From assembly GCA_024400295.1 (NCBI GenBank), contig JAKSNA010000015.1:1-58012 (forward strand): a stretch of DNA of 58,012 bases, given 5' to 3'. Position 1 is the stretch's first letter, and every line of letters begins with the position of its first letter. Shown here piece by piece: positions 19,668-27,985 of this stretch. The DNA comes from Bacteroidales bacterium (GTDB taxonomy: Bacteria; Bacteroidota; Bacteroidia; Bacteroidales; F082). The notes below the pieces were generated by a model. It was not told where the DNA came from and did no database searches. It saw only the letters and a program-made list of their open reading frames with translations. Made by a program: the position numbers and the translations under genes.

Positions 19668-19748
19668 CAGAACCAAAAACCAAAATTTATGAAACCTTTT
19701 ACGAACAATGTAAATTCTCGGAAGAGAATTATGGATGTACATCGTTTC
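19640..19748 (-). ncRNA. Candidate small RNA or leader upstream of pgi
   Basis: A self-contained transcription unit on the minus strand of about 110 bases. A -7 box TACTTTTG lies at 19755-19762. A 7-bp hairpin (AATTCTC/GAGAATT with a 4-base loop) covers 19713-19730. A strong terminator hairpin covers 19640-19667 and is followed by TTTTT. A frame beginning MYIHNSLPR (ATG 19742) stays open through the terminator and on to about 19563, so it is not a classic short leader peptide, though aromatic codons (FHKFWF) stand just before the terminator arm. It may be a free small RNA or an attenuator acting on pgi. Confidence 0.5.
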
Positions 19749-19754
19749 GCGCTG

Positions 19755-19762
19755 CAAAAGTA
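19755..19762 (-). promoter_or_regulatory. Predicted -7 box of the pgi-upstream transcript
   Basis: Minus-strand TACTTTTG followed by GCAG matches TAnnTTTG. The start of transcription would be near 19749, just ahead of the hairpin-terminator unit. The sequence behind it is very A/T-rich. Confidence 0.55.
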
Positions 19763-19887
19763 CAACATTTTTCATTACGAAGTTAACTTTTTTTACATTT
19801 TTTGCATTTTATTGAAAAAATTGTAAAAAATGTGTAAAAAATTGAAAATTTAACAACCTATATATGACTGTGTAAAAAATAATTTCA

Positions 19888-19895
19888 TAATTTTG
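19888..19895 (+). promoter_or_regulatory. Predicted -7 box for the two-component operon
   Basis: TAATTTTG followed by GCAC matches TAnnTTTG. Initiation near 19902 gives a leader of about 20 bases to the ATG at 19923. It also shows that the in-frame TTG at 19893 is promoter, not start codon. Confidence 0.6.
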
Positions 19896-19922
19896 GCACA
19901 GATAATCAAGACCAACAACGAT

Positions 19923-20585
19923 ATGGAAAATGACAGATTAGAATACGTCACAAACGCCTTTCACGAACTGAAGAACCCGTTGACAACCATTGGCATCGCA
20001 TGTGATTTGATAAGGACAAATGAAGTCGGAGAATTTGAATGCGACAGCTATCTTGACATCGTTTCCAACGAGTGCCGTAGGATGAAAAACATTATTGATG
20101 CCACCATCAAAGCATTGAAACACAATTATTTTGACGTTGATTTAAATCAGAATTGCGACATTCATGAGATTTTATGCAGTGTCATCAGAAATTGCGGTGT
20201 TGACAATATTGCGGTTTACATGATGGCAAACAGGTATAAGGTCAGGGGAAATTATGAATATATTGAATCGGCTTTCCGTGAGCTTTTTGAAAACGCGATA
20301 AAATACAAGTCGGAGCAGCCTTTGCATCTGAAAGTCAATACGTTCAACAAAGGTGACAAAATTCATATCAGTTTTTCGGACAACGGCATCGGCATTGAAA
20401 AGAAAAATCTGGAACATATTTTTGAGAACGGATTTAACCATAAAACATCTGGTTATCAATATAGTACAGGAATTGGACTTTATTATCTAAGAAGAAATCT
20501 ACAGCGAATAAACGGTACAATCATGGTTGAAAGTGAACTTGGCAAAGGTTCTGTTTTCACAGTCACCTTGCCATTAATTGTCTGA
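19923..20585 (+). CDS. Soluble histidine kinase without a sensor domain
   Basis: A 220-aa protein made only of a dimerisation/phosphoacceptor domain and an ATPase domain. His14 lies in NAFHELKNPLTTI (H-box) almost at the N-terminus. The N-box is in FRELFENAIKY, the G1 box is SDNGIGIEK, the F region is GYQYSTGIGLYYLRR, and the G2 region is ESELGKGSVFTVTLP. No membrane segment, PAS, GAF or HAMP domain is present, so the signal must arrive through a partner or the cytoplasm. The cognate regulator begins 16 bases downstream, so the two form an operon. Confidence 0.9.
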   Translation: MENDRLEYVTNAFHELKNPLTTIGIACDLIRTNEVGEFECDSYLDIVSNECRRMKNIIDATIKALKHNYFDVDLNQNCDIHEILCSVIRNCGVDNIAVYMMANRYKVRGNYEYIESAFRELFENAIKYKSEQPLHLKVNTFNKGDKIHISFSDNGIGIEKKNLEHIFENGFNHKTSGYQYSTGIGLYYLRRNLQRINGTIMVESELGKGSVFTVTLPLIV

Positions 20586-20601
20586 CAAAAATATTGTACT
20601 C

Positions 20602-21288
20602 ATGAAAAAAGACATTAACATTCTGATTGTCGAAGACGACAAGAGTCTTGGCATGATTTTGAAGTCGTATTTTGCAACCCATGGATACTCAAGCTCATTG
20701 TGCTTTGACGGCCAAGAGGCGTTGACATGCTACGGAAAAGACGATTTCGATTTGATTATCACCGACATAATGCTGCCAGTGATTGATGGTTTCGCCTTGG
20801 TGAAAGAGATTCGCGCCACCAACAAGTACATCCCCATCATCTTTCTGACCGCGAGATCGCTGCAATCTGACATCATCCGCGGACTGGAGCTTGGTGCCGA
20901 TGACTACATCACCAAGCCGTTCAACATGAACGAGTTAACACTACGCATCAAGTCAATCCTGAAAAGAATGAGCATCGAAGCCAAAAGCCATCACACTTTC
21001 AAGATTGGCACGTACATTTTCGACACCATCAAGCGGAAACTGATCAGATTCGGGAAAGAATACAAACTGACTTCCAAGGAGTTAGACCTTCTTCAGCTGT
21101 TTTGTGAGAACATGGGAAAAGTCGTCGAAAGGCCTTACGCATTAAAGATTGTGTGGAAGGAAGACAATTACTTCAGCGCACGCAACATGGATGTTTATGT
21201 CGGGAGGTTGAGGAACATACTCAACGACGACCCCAATGTCATCCTTGAGAATGTGCATGGCGTCGGGTACAAATTAGTGGTTCAATAA
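20602..21288 (+). CDS. OmpR-family response regulator
   Basis: A 228-aa regulator with an N-terminal receiver (acidic pair VEDD at 10-13, phosphoacceptor Asp55 in ITDIMLP, conserved Thr/Ser in FLTARS, Lys in YITKPF). Its C-terminal winged-helix DNA-binding domain has FDTIKRKL, LTSKELDLLQLF, RNMDVYVGRLRNIL and the terminal VHGVGYKLVV. ATG 20602 is used; an upstream TTG would extend into the kinase stop. It is convergent with the serine hydrolase gene, with only four bases between the stops. The target genes are unknown. Confidence 0.93.
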   Translation: MKKDINILIVEDDKSLGMILKSYFATHGYSSSLCFDGQEALTCYGKDDFDLIITDIMLPVIDGFALVKEIRATNKYIPIIFLTARSLQSDIIRGLELGADDYITKPFNMNELTLRIKSILKRMSIEAKSHHTFKIGTYIFDTIKRKLIRFGKEYKLTSKELDLLQLFCENMGKVVERPYALKIVWKEDNYFSARNMDVYVGRLRNILNDDPNVILENVHGVGYKLVVQ

Positions 21289-21292
21289 CAAG

Positions 21293-22555
21293 TCATCGTC
21301 TGTCAAGATATGACGAGCAAGGAAACCGCAAGCCTTCTTCGTACTCCAGATAATGGATGTTGACGGATGCAGGTGCAAGAGATATTGTATTGTCTGCCAA
21401 CAACTTCCAGAACTGATCAGAGTTAGGCCCCTTGTCGGTGTTGGTCAGCACAATCAGCACACGGTCGTTTTTGTTGTCGCGGATATAGAACGACCGGTAG
21501 CCTTTCCACCAACCGTAATGGTAGATGCAGCCTTCATGTTTCCCTGAGATTCGCCAGCCGAAACCATAGTTATCTTTTTTCTTCTTGACAGGACTGCCAG
21601 GCTTGAAAGCCTCCGCCTGCACGGTGTCAGGCAACAATAGCCCATAGTCCAACGCCAACCAGAAACGATACATGTCTTCAACATTGGAGAACATTATCTT
21701 ATCACCCTTGACACCGTTAAGATATTCATTCTGAGCCTGTCGCGGACGTCGGCGACCGACGTAGTAACCTTGGACGACGCTATCAGGCAGATACACTGAG
21801 ACTTTCTCATCAAGCGGCATGTCGTAGATGAAAGACTTTTTCATTCCTATAGATTCAAAAATCTCATTTTTCATAAAATCCACAAACGGCATACCCGATA
21901 CACGCTCGACGACGCTCGCCAGCAAAGCATAGTTCACATTGCTGTAATTGAATTTGCGGTCAGGACGCGACAACCTCGCCGGCTTGTATTTGACATAACT
22001 TTCAATCATGTCCTCGTTGGAAAAAGGTATCTTCCAATCAGGCCACACCTCATCGGCAAGCAACTCGTAACGCGGCAGACCCGAACGATGCGTCAACAAC
22101 ATCCTTATCGTGATGCCTTCGTACGGGAATTCAGGGATATACGTCTGAATGATAGTGTCAAAATCAATCAAGCCACGGTTTTGGAGGATCATTATCGCCT
22201 CGGCGGTGAACATCTTTGAGACAGAACTCAGCTGAAAGACATCATCGGCATTCAACTCGCCCTTGCGCGTGCGGAGGTTTCTGACTCCATACGAATTTTT
22301 CAAGACCACACGCCCTTTCTCAGCGAAAAGCACGGTCCCGTTGAATGTCGTCTTCTTTTTGAGGTTCTTGAAAACCTTGTCAACCTGAGCATATTTTCTG
22401 TCGATGGTCGGTTGGTCGAGATTAATGAAAATGCTGTCCACATTAATTTTCGGCCACGTCTCAACGACATCCTGTGTAAACTTCTCATTATCTTTGTTTT
22501 GCGAGCAGGAAAACAAAAAAAGGCATATAAACAATATGTATAGTTTCAGTCGCAT
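21293..22555 (-). CDS. Beta-lactamase-family serine hydrolase lipoprotein
   Basis: A 420-aa exported lipoprotein (lipobox LFSC with Cys17) with the class C beta-lactamase / penicillin-binding-protein fold. Visible are the catalytic SxxK at Ser111-Lys114 (LSSVSKMF), the YxN motif in KFNYSNVNYALL, and a late HYGWWKGYRSF segment in place of the KTG/HxG motif. Such proteins are usually D-aminopeptidases, esterases or peptidoglycan-related hydrolases rather than resistance enzymes; the substrate is not predictable. It is transcribed divergently from the helicase gene, from a promoter overlapping the helicase control region. Confidence 0.88.
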   Translation of the reverse strand: MRLKLYILFICLFLFSCSQNKDNEKFTQDVVETWPKINVDSIFINLDQPTIDRKYAQVDKVFKNLKKKTTFNGTVLFAEKGRVVLKNSYGVRNLRTRKGELNADDVFQLSSVSKMFTAEAIMILQNRGLIDFDTIIQTYIPEFPYEGITIRMLLTHRSGLPRYELLADEVWPDWKIPFSNEDMIESYVKYKPARLSRPDRKFNYSNVNYALLASVVERVSGMPFVDFMKNEIFESIGMKKSFIYDMPLDEKVSVYLPDSVVQGYYVGRRRPRQAQNEYLNGVKGDKIMFSNVEDMYRFWLALDYGLLLPDTVQAEAFKPGSPVKKKKDNYGFGWRISGKHEGCIYHYGWWKGYRSFYIRDNKNDRVLIVLTNTDKGPNSDQFWKLLADNTISLAPASVNIHYLEYEEGLRFPCSSYLDRR

Positions 22556-22575
22556 CCCGTCTTCAAAAATTCTGG

Positions 22576-22583
22576 CAAAGATA
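22576..22583 (-). promoter_or_regulatory. Predicted -7 box for the serine hydrolase gene
   Basis: Minus-strand TATCTTTG followed by CC is a perfect TAnnTTTG. Initiation near 22570 leaves about 15 bases before the start codon. It is 13 bases from the opposite-facing helicase box. Confidence 0.6.
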
Positions 22584-22596
22584 GTAAATATTTTTG

Positions 22597-22604
22597 TAAC
22601 TTTG
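22597..22604 (+). promoter_or_regulatory. Predicted -7 box for the DEAD-box helicase gene
   Basis: TAACTTTG followed by CGG matches TAnnTTTG. Initiation near 22611 gives a leader of about 12 bases to ATG 22623. It also places longer upstream frames outside the message. Confidence 0.6.
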
Positions 22605-22622
22605 CGGCCTCAAAAATATTCT

Positions 22623-24548
22623 ATGTTTCAAGATTTCGATTTAAACCCTGCAATCCTAAAAGCAATAGATGAATTAGGATTCAAAGAACCGATGCCAATC
22701 CAGGCACAGGTATTACCTGTATTATTATCACAACGCACTGATTTAGTTGGACTTGCACAGACTGGCACTGGCAAGACGGCTGCTTTCGGACTGCCGTTAT
22801 TGCAAAACATCGACGCATCAAAACGTTGTGTTCAGGCACTCATCTTATGCCCGACACGTGAGTTGTGCATGCAGATTACCAAAGACCTGAAGAGCTATTC
22901 CAAATACATACCTGAGATTATGGTGGTGCCGGTGTATGGCGGTGCGAGCATTGAGTTGCAGTTCAAGGACTTGGCGAAGAAACCGCAGATTATCGTGGCG
23001 ACGCCTGGCCGTCTGCAAGACATGATCCGCCGCAACCGTGTTGACTTCAGCAATGTGCGGTGGATGATACTTGACGAAGCTGATGAGATGCTTGACATGG
23101 GCTTCCAGGAAGATGTCGATGCCATTCTCGAATATATGCCGGCCGAGAAGAACATCCTTCTGTTCTCGGCGACGATGCCGGCTGAAGTTGAGAAGATTCT
23201 CAGCAAATACATGAAAGATCCTGTGAGGATCTCCATCGGACAGCGCAACTCCGGCTCGACGAACGTGCGCCACAACTATTACCTCATCCGCGCAAGCGAG
23301 AGATACCTCGCACTGAAACGGCTCATCGACTATTATCCGTCGATTTACGGCATTGTCTTCTGCCGCACGAAACTTGAGACACAGGAAGTCGCCGACAACC
23401 TTATCCATGACGGCTACAACGCATCGGCACTGCACGGCGACCTCTCGCAGCCGGCACGCGACCTCGTCATGAACCATTTCCGCCAGGGTTACATCCAAAT
23501 CCTCGTCGCTACCGACGTCGCGGCACGCGGACTTGACGTCAACAACCTGACTCATATCATCAACTACAACCTCCCTGACGACATCGACACATACGTCCAC
23601 CGCAGCGGCAGGACAGGCCGCGCCGACAAGACCGGCATCTGCATCAGCCTTGTCCATGTCAAGGAAAAGTCAAAGATAAAGGCTATCGAGAAACAACTCG
23701 GACGACCGCTTGAGAAGGCGTTGATCCCGACAGCACAAGAGGTCTGCGAGAAACAGCTTTTCCGCCATATCGACAATCTTGAAAAGGTTGACATCACACG
23801 TGATGACATCGACGACTACCTCCCTATTGTCTTCAAGAAACTCAACTGGCTGACACGTGAAGAGCTTATCACTCGTGTCGTCGCATTGAATTTCAATCGT
23901 TTCCTCGATTATTACAAAGACGCAAAGGACCTGAATGTCGATGAGAGTGAGACTGGCAAGAAAAAAGAAAAGAAAGCCAAGAAAGAACACGATGACAGCA
24001 ACATGGTGCGTCTTTTCTTCGGACTTGGCAAGAGAGACCACATCAGGCCGAATGTCATCATCGGGAAAATCAACGATGCAACGCATTCAAAGGACATCAA
24101 CATCGGCCATATCGACTTGATGGAGAACTTCTCTTTTGTCGCCGTTGACGGTGACAAGGCCCAGTTTATCGTTGATTGCTTTGCTGACCCGAACAACAAC
24201 CGTGAAGGCATCAGGGTTGAGATCACCTCCGGTGACCCGAAAGAAAAAGGTGACAGGAAGGGTGACAAACCGAGAGGCGACAAACGCAGACACCGTGACG
24301 ATGACTTTGAGATGCCAGAGCGCAAGTCGAGAAAGAAGAAAGAGGAGAAGACGAAAGACAGTTTCCATGAGGAGCGTTCACGCAGAGACCGCCACCATGA
24401 TGACTTTGACGACAGGCCGCGCCGTGAGTCGAGGAAAAGCCGTCGTTCTGAAGGCAGAGGCAATAATGGCAAGACCTCAAAGAAGAAAAAGAAGTCGTTT
24501 GAGGACGACCGTCCGGAAAGAAAGAGCGGCAGAAGATTCCGTTATTAA
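22623..24548 (+). CDS. deaD: DEAD-box RNA helicase (DeaD/CsdA-like)
   Basis: ATP-dependent RNA helicase of 641 aa, likely acting in ribosome assembly, RNA decay or cold adaptation. Motifs in order: Q motif region FKEPMPIQAQ, I AQTGTGKT, Ia PTREL, Ib TPGR, II DEAD, III SAT, IV FCRT, V ATDVAARGLD and VI HRSGRTGR. After the core comes a DbpA/CsdA-type RNA-binding domain (NMVRLFFGLGKRDHIRP to FVAVDGDKA). A highly charged Arg/Lys/Asp tail of about 110 residues follows, likely disordered and RNA-binding. ATG 22623 follows a good promoter. The deaD symbol is by domain layout. Confidence 0.93.
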   Translation: MFQDFDLNPAILKAIDELGFKEPMPIQAQVLPVLLSQRTDLVGLAQTGTGKTAAFGLPLLQNIDASKRCVQALILCPTRELCMQITKDLKSYSKYIPEIMVVPVYGGASIELQFKDLAKKPQIIVATPGRLQDMIRRNRVDFSNVRWMILDEADEMLDMGFQEDVDAILEYMPAEKNILLFSATMPAEVEKILSKYMKDPVRISIGQRNSGSTNVRHNYYLIRASERYLALKRLIDYYPSIYGIVFCRTKLETQEVADNLIHDGYNASALHGDLSQPARDLVMNHFRQGYIQILVATDVAARGLDVNNLTHIINYNLPDDIDTYVHRSGRTGRADKTGICISLVHVKEKSKIKAIEKQLGRPLEKALIPTAQEVCEKQLFRHIDNLEKVDITRDDIDDYLPIVFKKLNWLTREELITRVVALNFNRFLDYYKDAKDLNVDESETGKKKEKKAKKEHDDSNMVRLFFGLGKRDHIRPNVIIGKINDATHSKDINIGHIDLMENFSFVAVDGDKAQFIVDCFADPNNNREGIRVEITSGDPKEKGDRKGDKPRGDKRRHRDDDFEMPERKSRKKKEEKTKDSFHEERSRRDRHHDDFDDRPRRESRKSRRSEGRGNNGKTSKKKKKSFEDDRPERKSGRRFRY

Positions 24549-24566
24549 GACTCAAGACGCATAAAC

Positions 24567-24604
24567 AAACAGCGACGCGGACAATCCACGTCGCTGTTTT
24601 TATT
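24567..24604. terminator. Terminator between deaD and gldN
   Basis: An 11-bp inverted repeat, AAACAGCGACG (24567-24577) with CGTCGCTGTTT (24589-24599), is followed by T residues on the plus strand. It can also serve the convergent minus-strand T9SS operon, since the other side reads GTTTAT. Confidence 0.8.
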
Positions 24605-24627
24605 ATGTCATCAAACCGAAATCCGAA

Positions 24628-25479
24628 TCAATAATCCCAAAGGTTCTGTTCAAAGTCGATGATACTCTGTTTTATACGTTCTGATTCGAGCAGAGCGTCG
24701 ATGCCTTGGGCATATTCACGGATGCTACGGTCATGGATGTTCTCTTCCTTATAGATATAACTGTCGAACATACGTTTCCAGAATATATCATCATAGGTGA
24801 GATTTGATGCCGTGTTCGAGCGGTTGAAATACGGTGCTGATGCGAACACTTCGCGTGCACTCTCGTAAGGAATCCAGAAGAGAGGCTGAGGTGCTTTCTC
24901 GCCGCCTTCGATTTCCCTCATCTTCACGGGGCAGATAGCGATGATGCGTACCATCAGCTGGCTTCTCTGCTTGTCGAAATACCAGTCTTCCTTGATGCGG
25001 ACACGCATCACCTGCGCCGGGTCGAACTGTGATACCATCACAGTGTCATATTCCTCGTAAGGCGGGTATGGACGTCTCAAGGTCTTGTATGAGGTATCTG
25101 ACTGTGATACCATGAACTGGTTATATGAAATCGGGGTGAGGAGTTCATCAGTAGGTTCAACTTCGTAAGCCTGAATCTTACCTTCCTTGAGGCCGTCCAT
25201 CACAATTGTGATGAAGTTCTTCCAATCCTGATGATTCACTGTCGGGTAGTAGAACCCCTGGTTCATCTTCTGGCGGAAGTCTATCTCGCGCCAGATTCTC
25301 TTTTTCCACATGACATCAGCTTCTCTCACGCCTGGCAGCGGCAATGGTGTCTTCACGCCTGTGCCTTGTTCAGGGTAGAGGCCATCGGTATAAGTCTGGT
25401 CAAGGATCTGTGCTGACATCTTAGGTGCGCCGCAGAGACACACGACCGCGATAGCTAATGTTGCAATAATCTTTTTCAT
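24628..25479 (-). CDS. gldN: Type IX secretion component GldN/PorN
   Basis: A 283-aa periplasmic protein with a signal peptide (to about residue 23, MSAQ). With the GldK/PorK lipoprotein it forms the large ring under the outer membrane in the type IX secretion system. Family features include the DVMWKKRIWREIDFRQKMN segment, the IKEDWYFDKQRS segment and the IRIIAICPV-type strand (MVRIIAICPVK). Position is decisive: last gene of the porP-gldK-gldL-gldM-gldN order, 10 bases after gldM. The shared terminator follows. Confidence 0.93.
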   Translation of the reverse strand: MKKIIATLAIAVVCLCGAPKMSAQILDQTYTDGLYPEQGTGVKTPLPLPGVREADVMWKKRIWREIDFRQKMNQGFYYPTVNHQDWKNFITIVMDGLKEGKIQAYEVEPTDELLTPISYNQFMVSQSDTSYKTLRRPYPPYEEYDTVMVSQFDPAQVMRVRIKEDWYFDKQRSQLMVRIIAICPVKMREIEGGEKAPQPLFWIPYESAREVFASAPYFNRSNTASNLTYDDIFWKRMFDSYIYKEENIHDRSIREYAQGIDALLESERIKQSIIDFEQNLWDY

Positions 25480-25489
25480 ATTTCAGAAT

Positions 25490-27193
25490 TTACTTGATTT
25501 CAATATTAACAGGGTTCAAAGTACGTGTTGCGCCGTCCGGACCTTGTGCCTGGATGTTTTCGAAGAATAGTTTCTGTCCGTGTTTGGCATTCTGAATGAA
25601 CTTTCTTGTCTCGGCGTTGAAAGCGCCACCTTTGTTTGTACCTGCTTCTTTGATGTCGCCGCCGATAAAGGTGGAAAGTTTGAACGAAACGATCTTGTAC
25701 GTGTAGTCGCCGAACTCGAAGTCACCCATGTCAGGAATGATACCGCCTGCTGCGAGGACATCGTCTTTTGCGACCTTGCCGTTTGACACACCGCCAATCT
25801 GAGCTTCAGGGCTTGGAACGCGTTTCACGCGGAAGTCATAGCTGCCGAGGACAACCGACTTGCCGTCGATGCTGCCTGTGGCTGTCACTTTCACTGTCTT
25901 AACGCCTGCCGGCACCTCGACCATGTATGTCCCGGCTTCCGTGCCTCTTGTAAGTTTGGCACCGTTTGAGACCGTGACGTCGATCTTATCGTTGGCGACA
26001 CCAGGTGCTGACACTGAGATAGGGTTCTTAAGACCTTGATAGAATATCATCATCTGTGTCGGTGCGATTGTCGCTGAAGGTGGAGCGACTGTGTAGCGTG
26101 CCGAGAACGGATAAGGCACAATCTCACCTGTGACAGGGTCTTGCATCTCGACGACACCGGCATAGTTCTGCATTCCAGGTTTCGTTGCCGGGAATTTCAG
26201 TCTTACGATGCCACCTGCACTGTTGGCGACAGTGCCGTTATTGCCTGTGCTCTGGAATTTCTCGACACCCATTGAGTATCTGACACCGAATTTTGTCGTT
26301 GTGTCTTGTGCTGCGATGAACACCTCGGCTTCATAGTCTTGGCCGACGATGACGTAAGTACTCTTTGGAAGCACTCTCGCCTCAAGTGCGTTGAACTTAT
26401 AGTCAGTGGCACCGATACCCTTGAACAACTCTGTGATGGCATCATACTCAGTTGTCTGAATCTCGCCAACGATCTTGTTTGCAATGGCGATTTCAGCGGT
26501 GAGAATGATGTTTTCAAAATTCTTGTGTTCCCAATCAAGTTCCGAGCCGTTTCCATCGGTATAGACTATCTTGTTGCCATCTGCGTCTTCGTCGGTGAGA
26601 AGACCGACGTTATGGCCGTAGCCGTGGATGCCGACTTCGTCCAATGCGTTAATGATGAACTCGCGATATTCTTTGAGTTTGTTCTTGAGCTCTGTTGCAT
26701 GACCCTGTTCTATCATATATGATGTCGTCGCATCATACTTGTCTTTCGAGTCAATGTTTTTGAGGTTGAACTCATAGAACACACGGCGGTTCTTGGGGTC
26801 TGCCTTCTGTGCGTTTCTTACGAGAGGTTTGTCAGCATCTTTCGGATTGAGAAGCATTTCGACCGTCTCGATGTTTTCTGTCTGGAGGACCATCGGGACC
26901 TTGATGTCGTTTTCGATGTAGTTGATAATCTCATCAGTCTTTGTGCGGATGAGCTGTGCTTTATCCCAATACTGCTGGACTTTCTCTGGCTGTTTGTTGT
27001 ATTGTTGTTCGAATGTCCTGTAGTAATCTTCAATCTTGTCCTCCGTGCTGGCGTTGGTTTTTTCCAAACCATCGTTGACGATAGCAAAGGCATCGAGGAT
27101 GTCTGCCGACACATTCAATGCGAGCAAGGCAGTGAGCACCAGATACATCATGGAGATCATCTTCTGCCTTGGGGTTTCTTTGAATCCTGCCAT
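25490..27193 (-). CDS. gldM: Type IX secretion motor component GldM/PorM
   Basis: A 567-aa inner-membrane protein with one N-terminal membrane helix (KMISMMYLVLTALLALNVSADIL, about 10-32) and a long periplasmic part built of several domains. It transmits motion from the GldL motor to the GldK/N ring and the translocon. MAGFKETPRQKMI is the characteristic family start. The Pro-rich boundaries (YTVAPPSATIAPTQMM, KRVPSPEAQIGG) mark the D3 and D4 beta domains known from GldM/PorM structures. It lies 44 bases after gldL and 10 bases before gldN. Confidence 0.96.
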   Translation of the reverse strand: MAGFKETPRQKMISMMYLVLTALLALNVSADILDAFAIVNDGLEKTNASTEDKIEDYYRTFEQQYNKQPEKVQQYWDKAQLIRTKTDEIINYIENDIKVPMVLQTENIETVEMLLNPKDADKPLVRNAQKADPKNRRVFYEFNLKNIDSKDKYDATTSYMIEQGHATELKNKLKEYREFIINALDEVGIHGYGHNVGLLTDEDADGNKIVYTDGNGSELDWEHKNFENIILTAEIAIANKIVGEIQTTEYDAITELFKGIGATDYKFNALEARVLPKSTYVIVGQDYEAEVFIAAQDTTTKFGVRYSMGVEKFQSTGNNGTVANSAGGIVRLKFPATKPGMQNYAGVVEMQDPVTGEIVPYPFSARYTVAPPSATIAPTQMMIFYQGLKNPISVSAPGVANDKIDVTVSNGAKLTRGTEAGTYMVEVPAGVKTVKVTATGSIDGKSVVLGSYDFRVKRVPSPEAQIGGVSNGKVAKDDVLAAGGIIPDMGDFEFGDYTYKIVSFKLSTFIGGDIKEAGTNKGGAFNAETRKFIQNAKHGQKLFFENIQAQGPDGATRTLNPVNIEIK

Positions 27194-27237
27194 TTCTTAT
27201 CTTTTTTTAGGTTAACGAATTAATGGTAGAAGAAAGG

Positions 27238-27939
27238 TCAGGCCTTGTAGTTCATTGCTGAAAGCATGTTGCCATAGACTGTGTTCATTGCTGCCATACG
27301 TTTCGACAGGTCTGTCATCTGGTGGTTGAGAGCTTCCTGTGTTGTTGCTGATGCGTTAACTTTTTCTATATACTGGGCCATTGTGGCGTTGAACTTCTTG
27401 CTTGTCTCTGCCACTGTCTCTGCTGTCTGGAGCTGTACTTCTAACGCAGCGACCGAATCAGTTGCCTTGCGCATGACTTTAGTGTACTCACCTGTCGCCG
27501 CCACTGCACCTGAAAGGTCTGCGAGCTGGCTTGCTGTCTCGCCGAGCTTGTTGATGCCGGCACCGAGTTTCTTCAATGCCTCCTGGTCGATATTTGCGCC
27601 TTCGAGAATCTTGCCGATGTTGTCTGATGAGTTATTATTACCTGTCAATGTCGTTCTCTTTGAAGGGTCTGTCTCGACTCCGTGGTATGCGTATGCAAAT
27701 TCCGGGAACACCAAGCTCCAGTCGGGTTCGACATGCGGCGGTTCGAATGCTGAGAAGAAGAAGATGACTGCTTCTGTGAGAAGACCGAGGGTCAACATGA
27801 AGTTAGCCGCGCCTGTCCATCCGAACAATGGCATGTGGGTAAGTTTAAACAAAGCACCTACAAGAACGACTGATGCGCCAATGCCATAGAGTTTCGCCAT
27901 GAAATTCTTATAGCCGCGCTTTTCATAAAATTTACTCAT
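27238..27939 (-). CDS. gldL: Type IX secretion motor component GldL/PorL
   Basis: A 233-aa inner-membrane protein, the proton-driven stator partner of GldM. Two membrane helices lie at about 15-34 and 43-64. They carry the charged residues expected for the motor: Lys32 and His35 in the first helix and Glu56 in the second, with Glu66 just after. A cytoplasmic, Ala/Thr-rich helical tail of about 120 residues follows. It begins with MSKFYEKRGYKNFMAKLYG, a typical family start. It lies between gldK and gldM in the canonical order. Confidence 0.95.
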   Translation of the reverse strand: MSKFYEKRGYKNFMAKLYGIGASVVLVGALFKLTHMPLFGWTGAANFMLTLGLLTEAVIFFFSAFEPPHVEPDWSLVFPEFAYAYHGVETDPSKRTTLTGNNNSSDNIGKILEGANIDQEALKKLGAGINKLGETASQLADLSGAVAATGEYTKVMRKATDSVAALEVQLQTAETVAETSKKFNATMAQYIEKVNASATTQEALNHQMTDLSKRMAAMNTVYGNMLSAMNYKA

Positions 27940-27985
27940 AATTCTAAAAATTTCTGATTATTATTTCTGTTAATTACTTATTTCT

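Noticed and set aside
22845..23657. 270-codon frame opposite the DEAD-box helicase gene
   Set aside because: Codon-shadow of the strongly biased helicase gene; the residue pattern is Val/Asp-rich without domain similarity and no promoter is visible.
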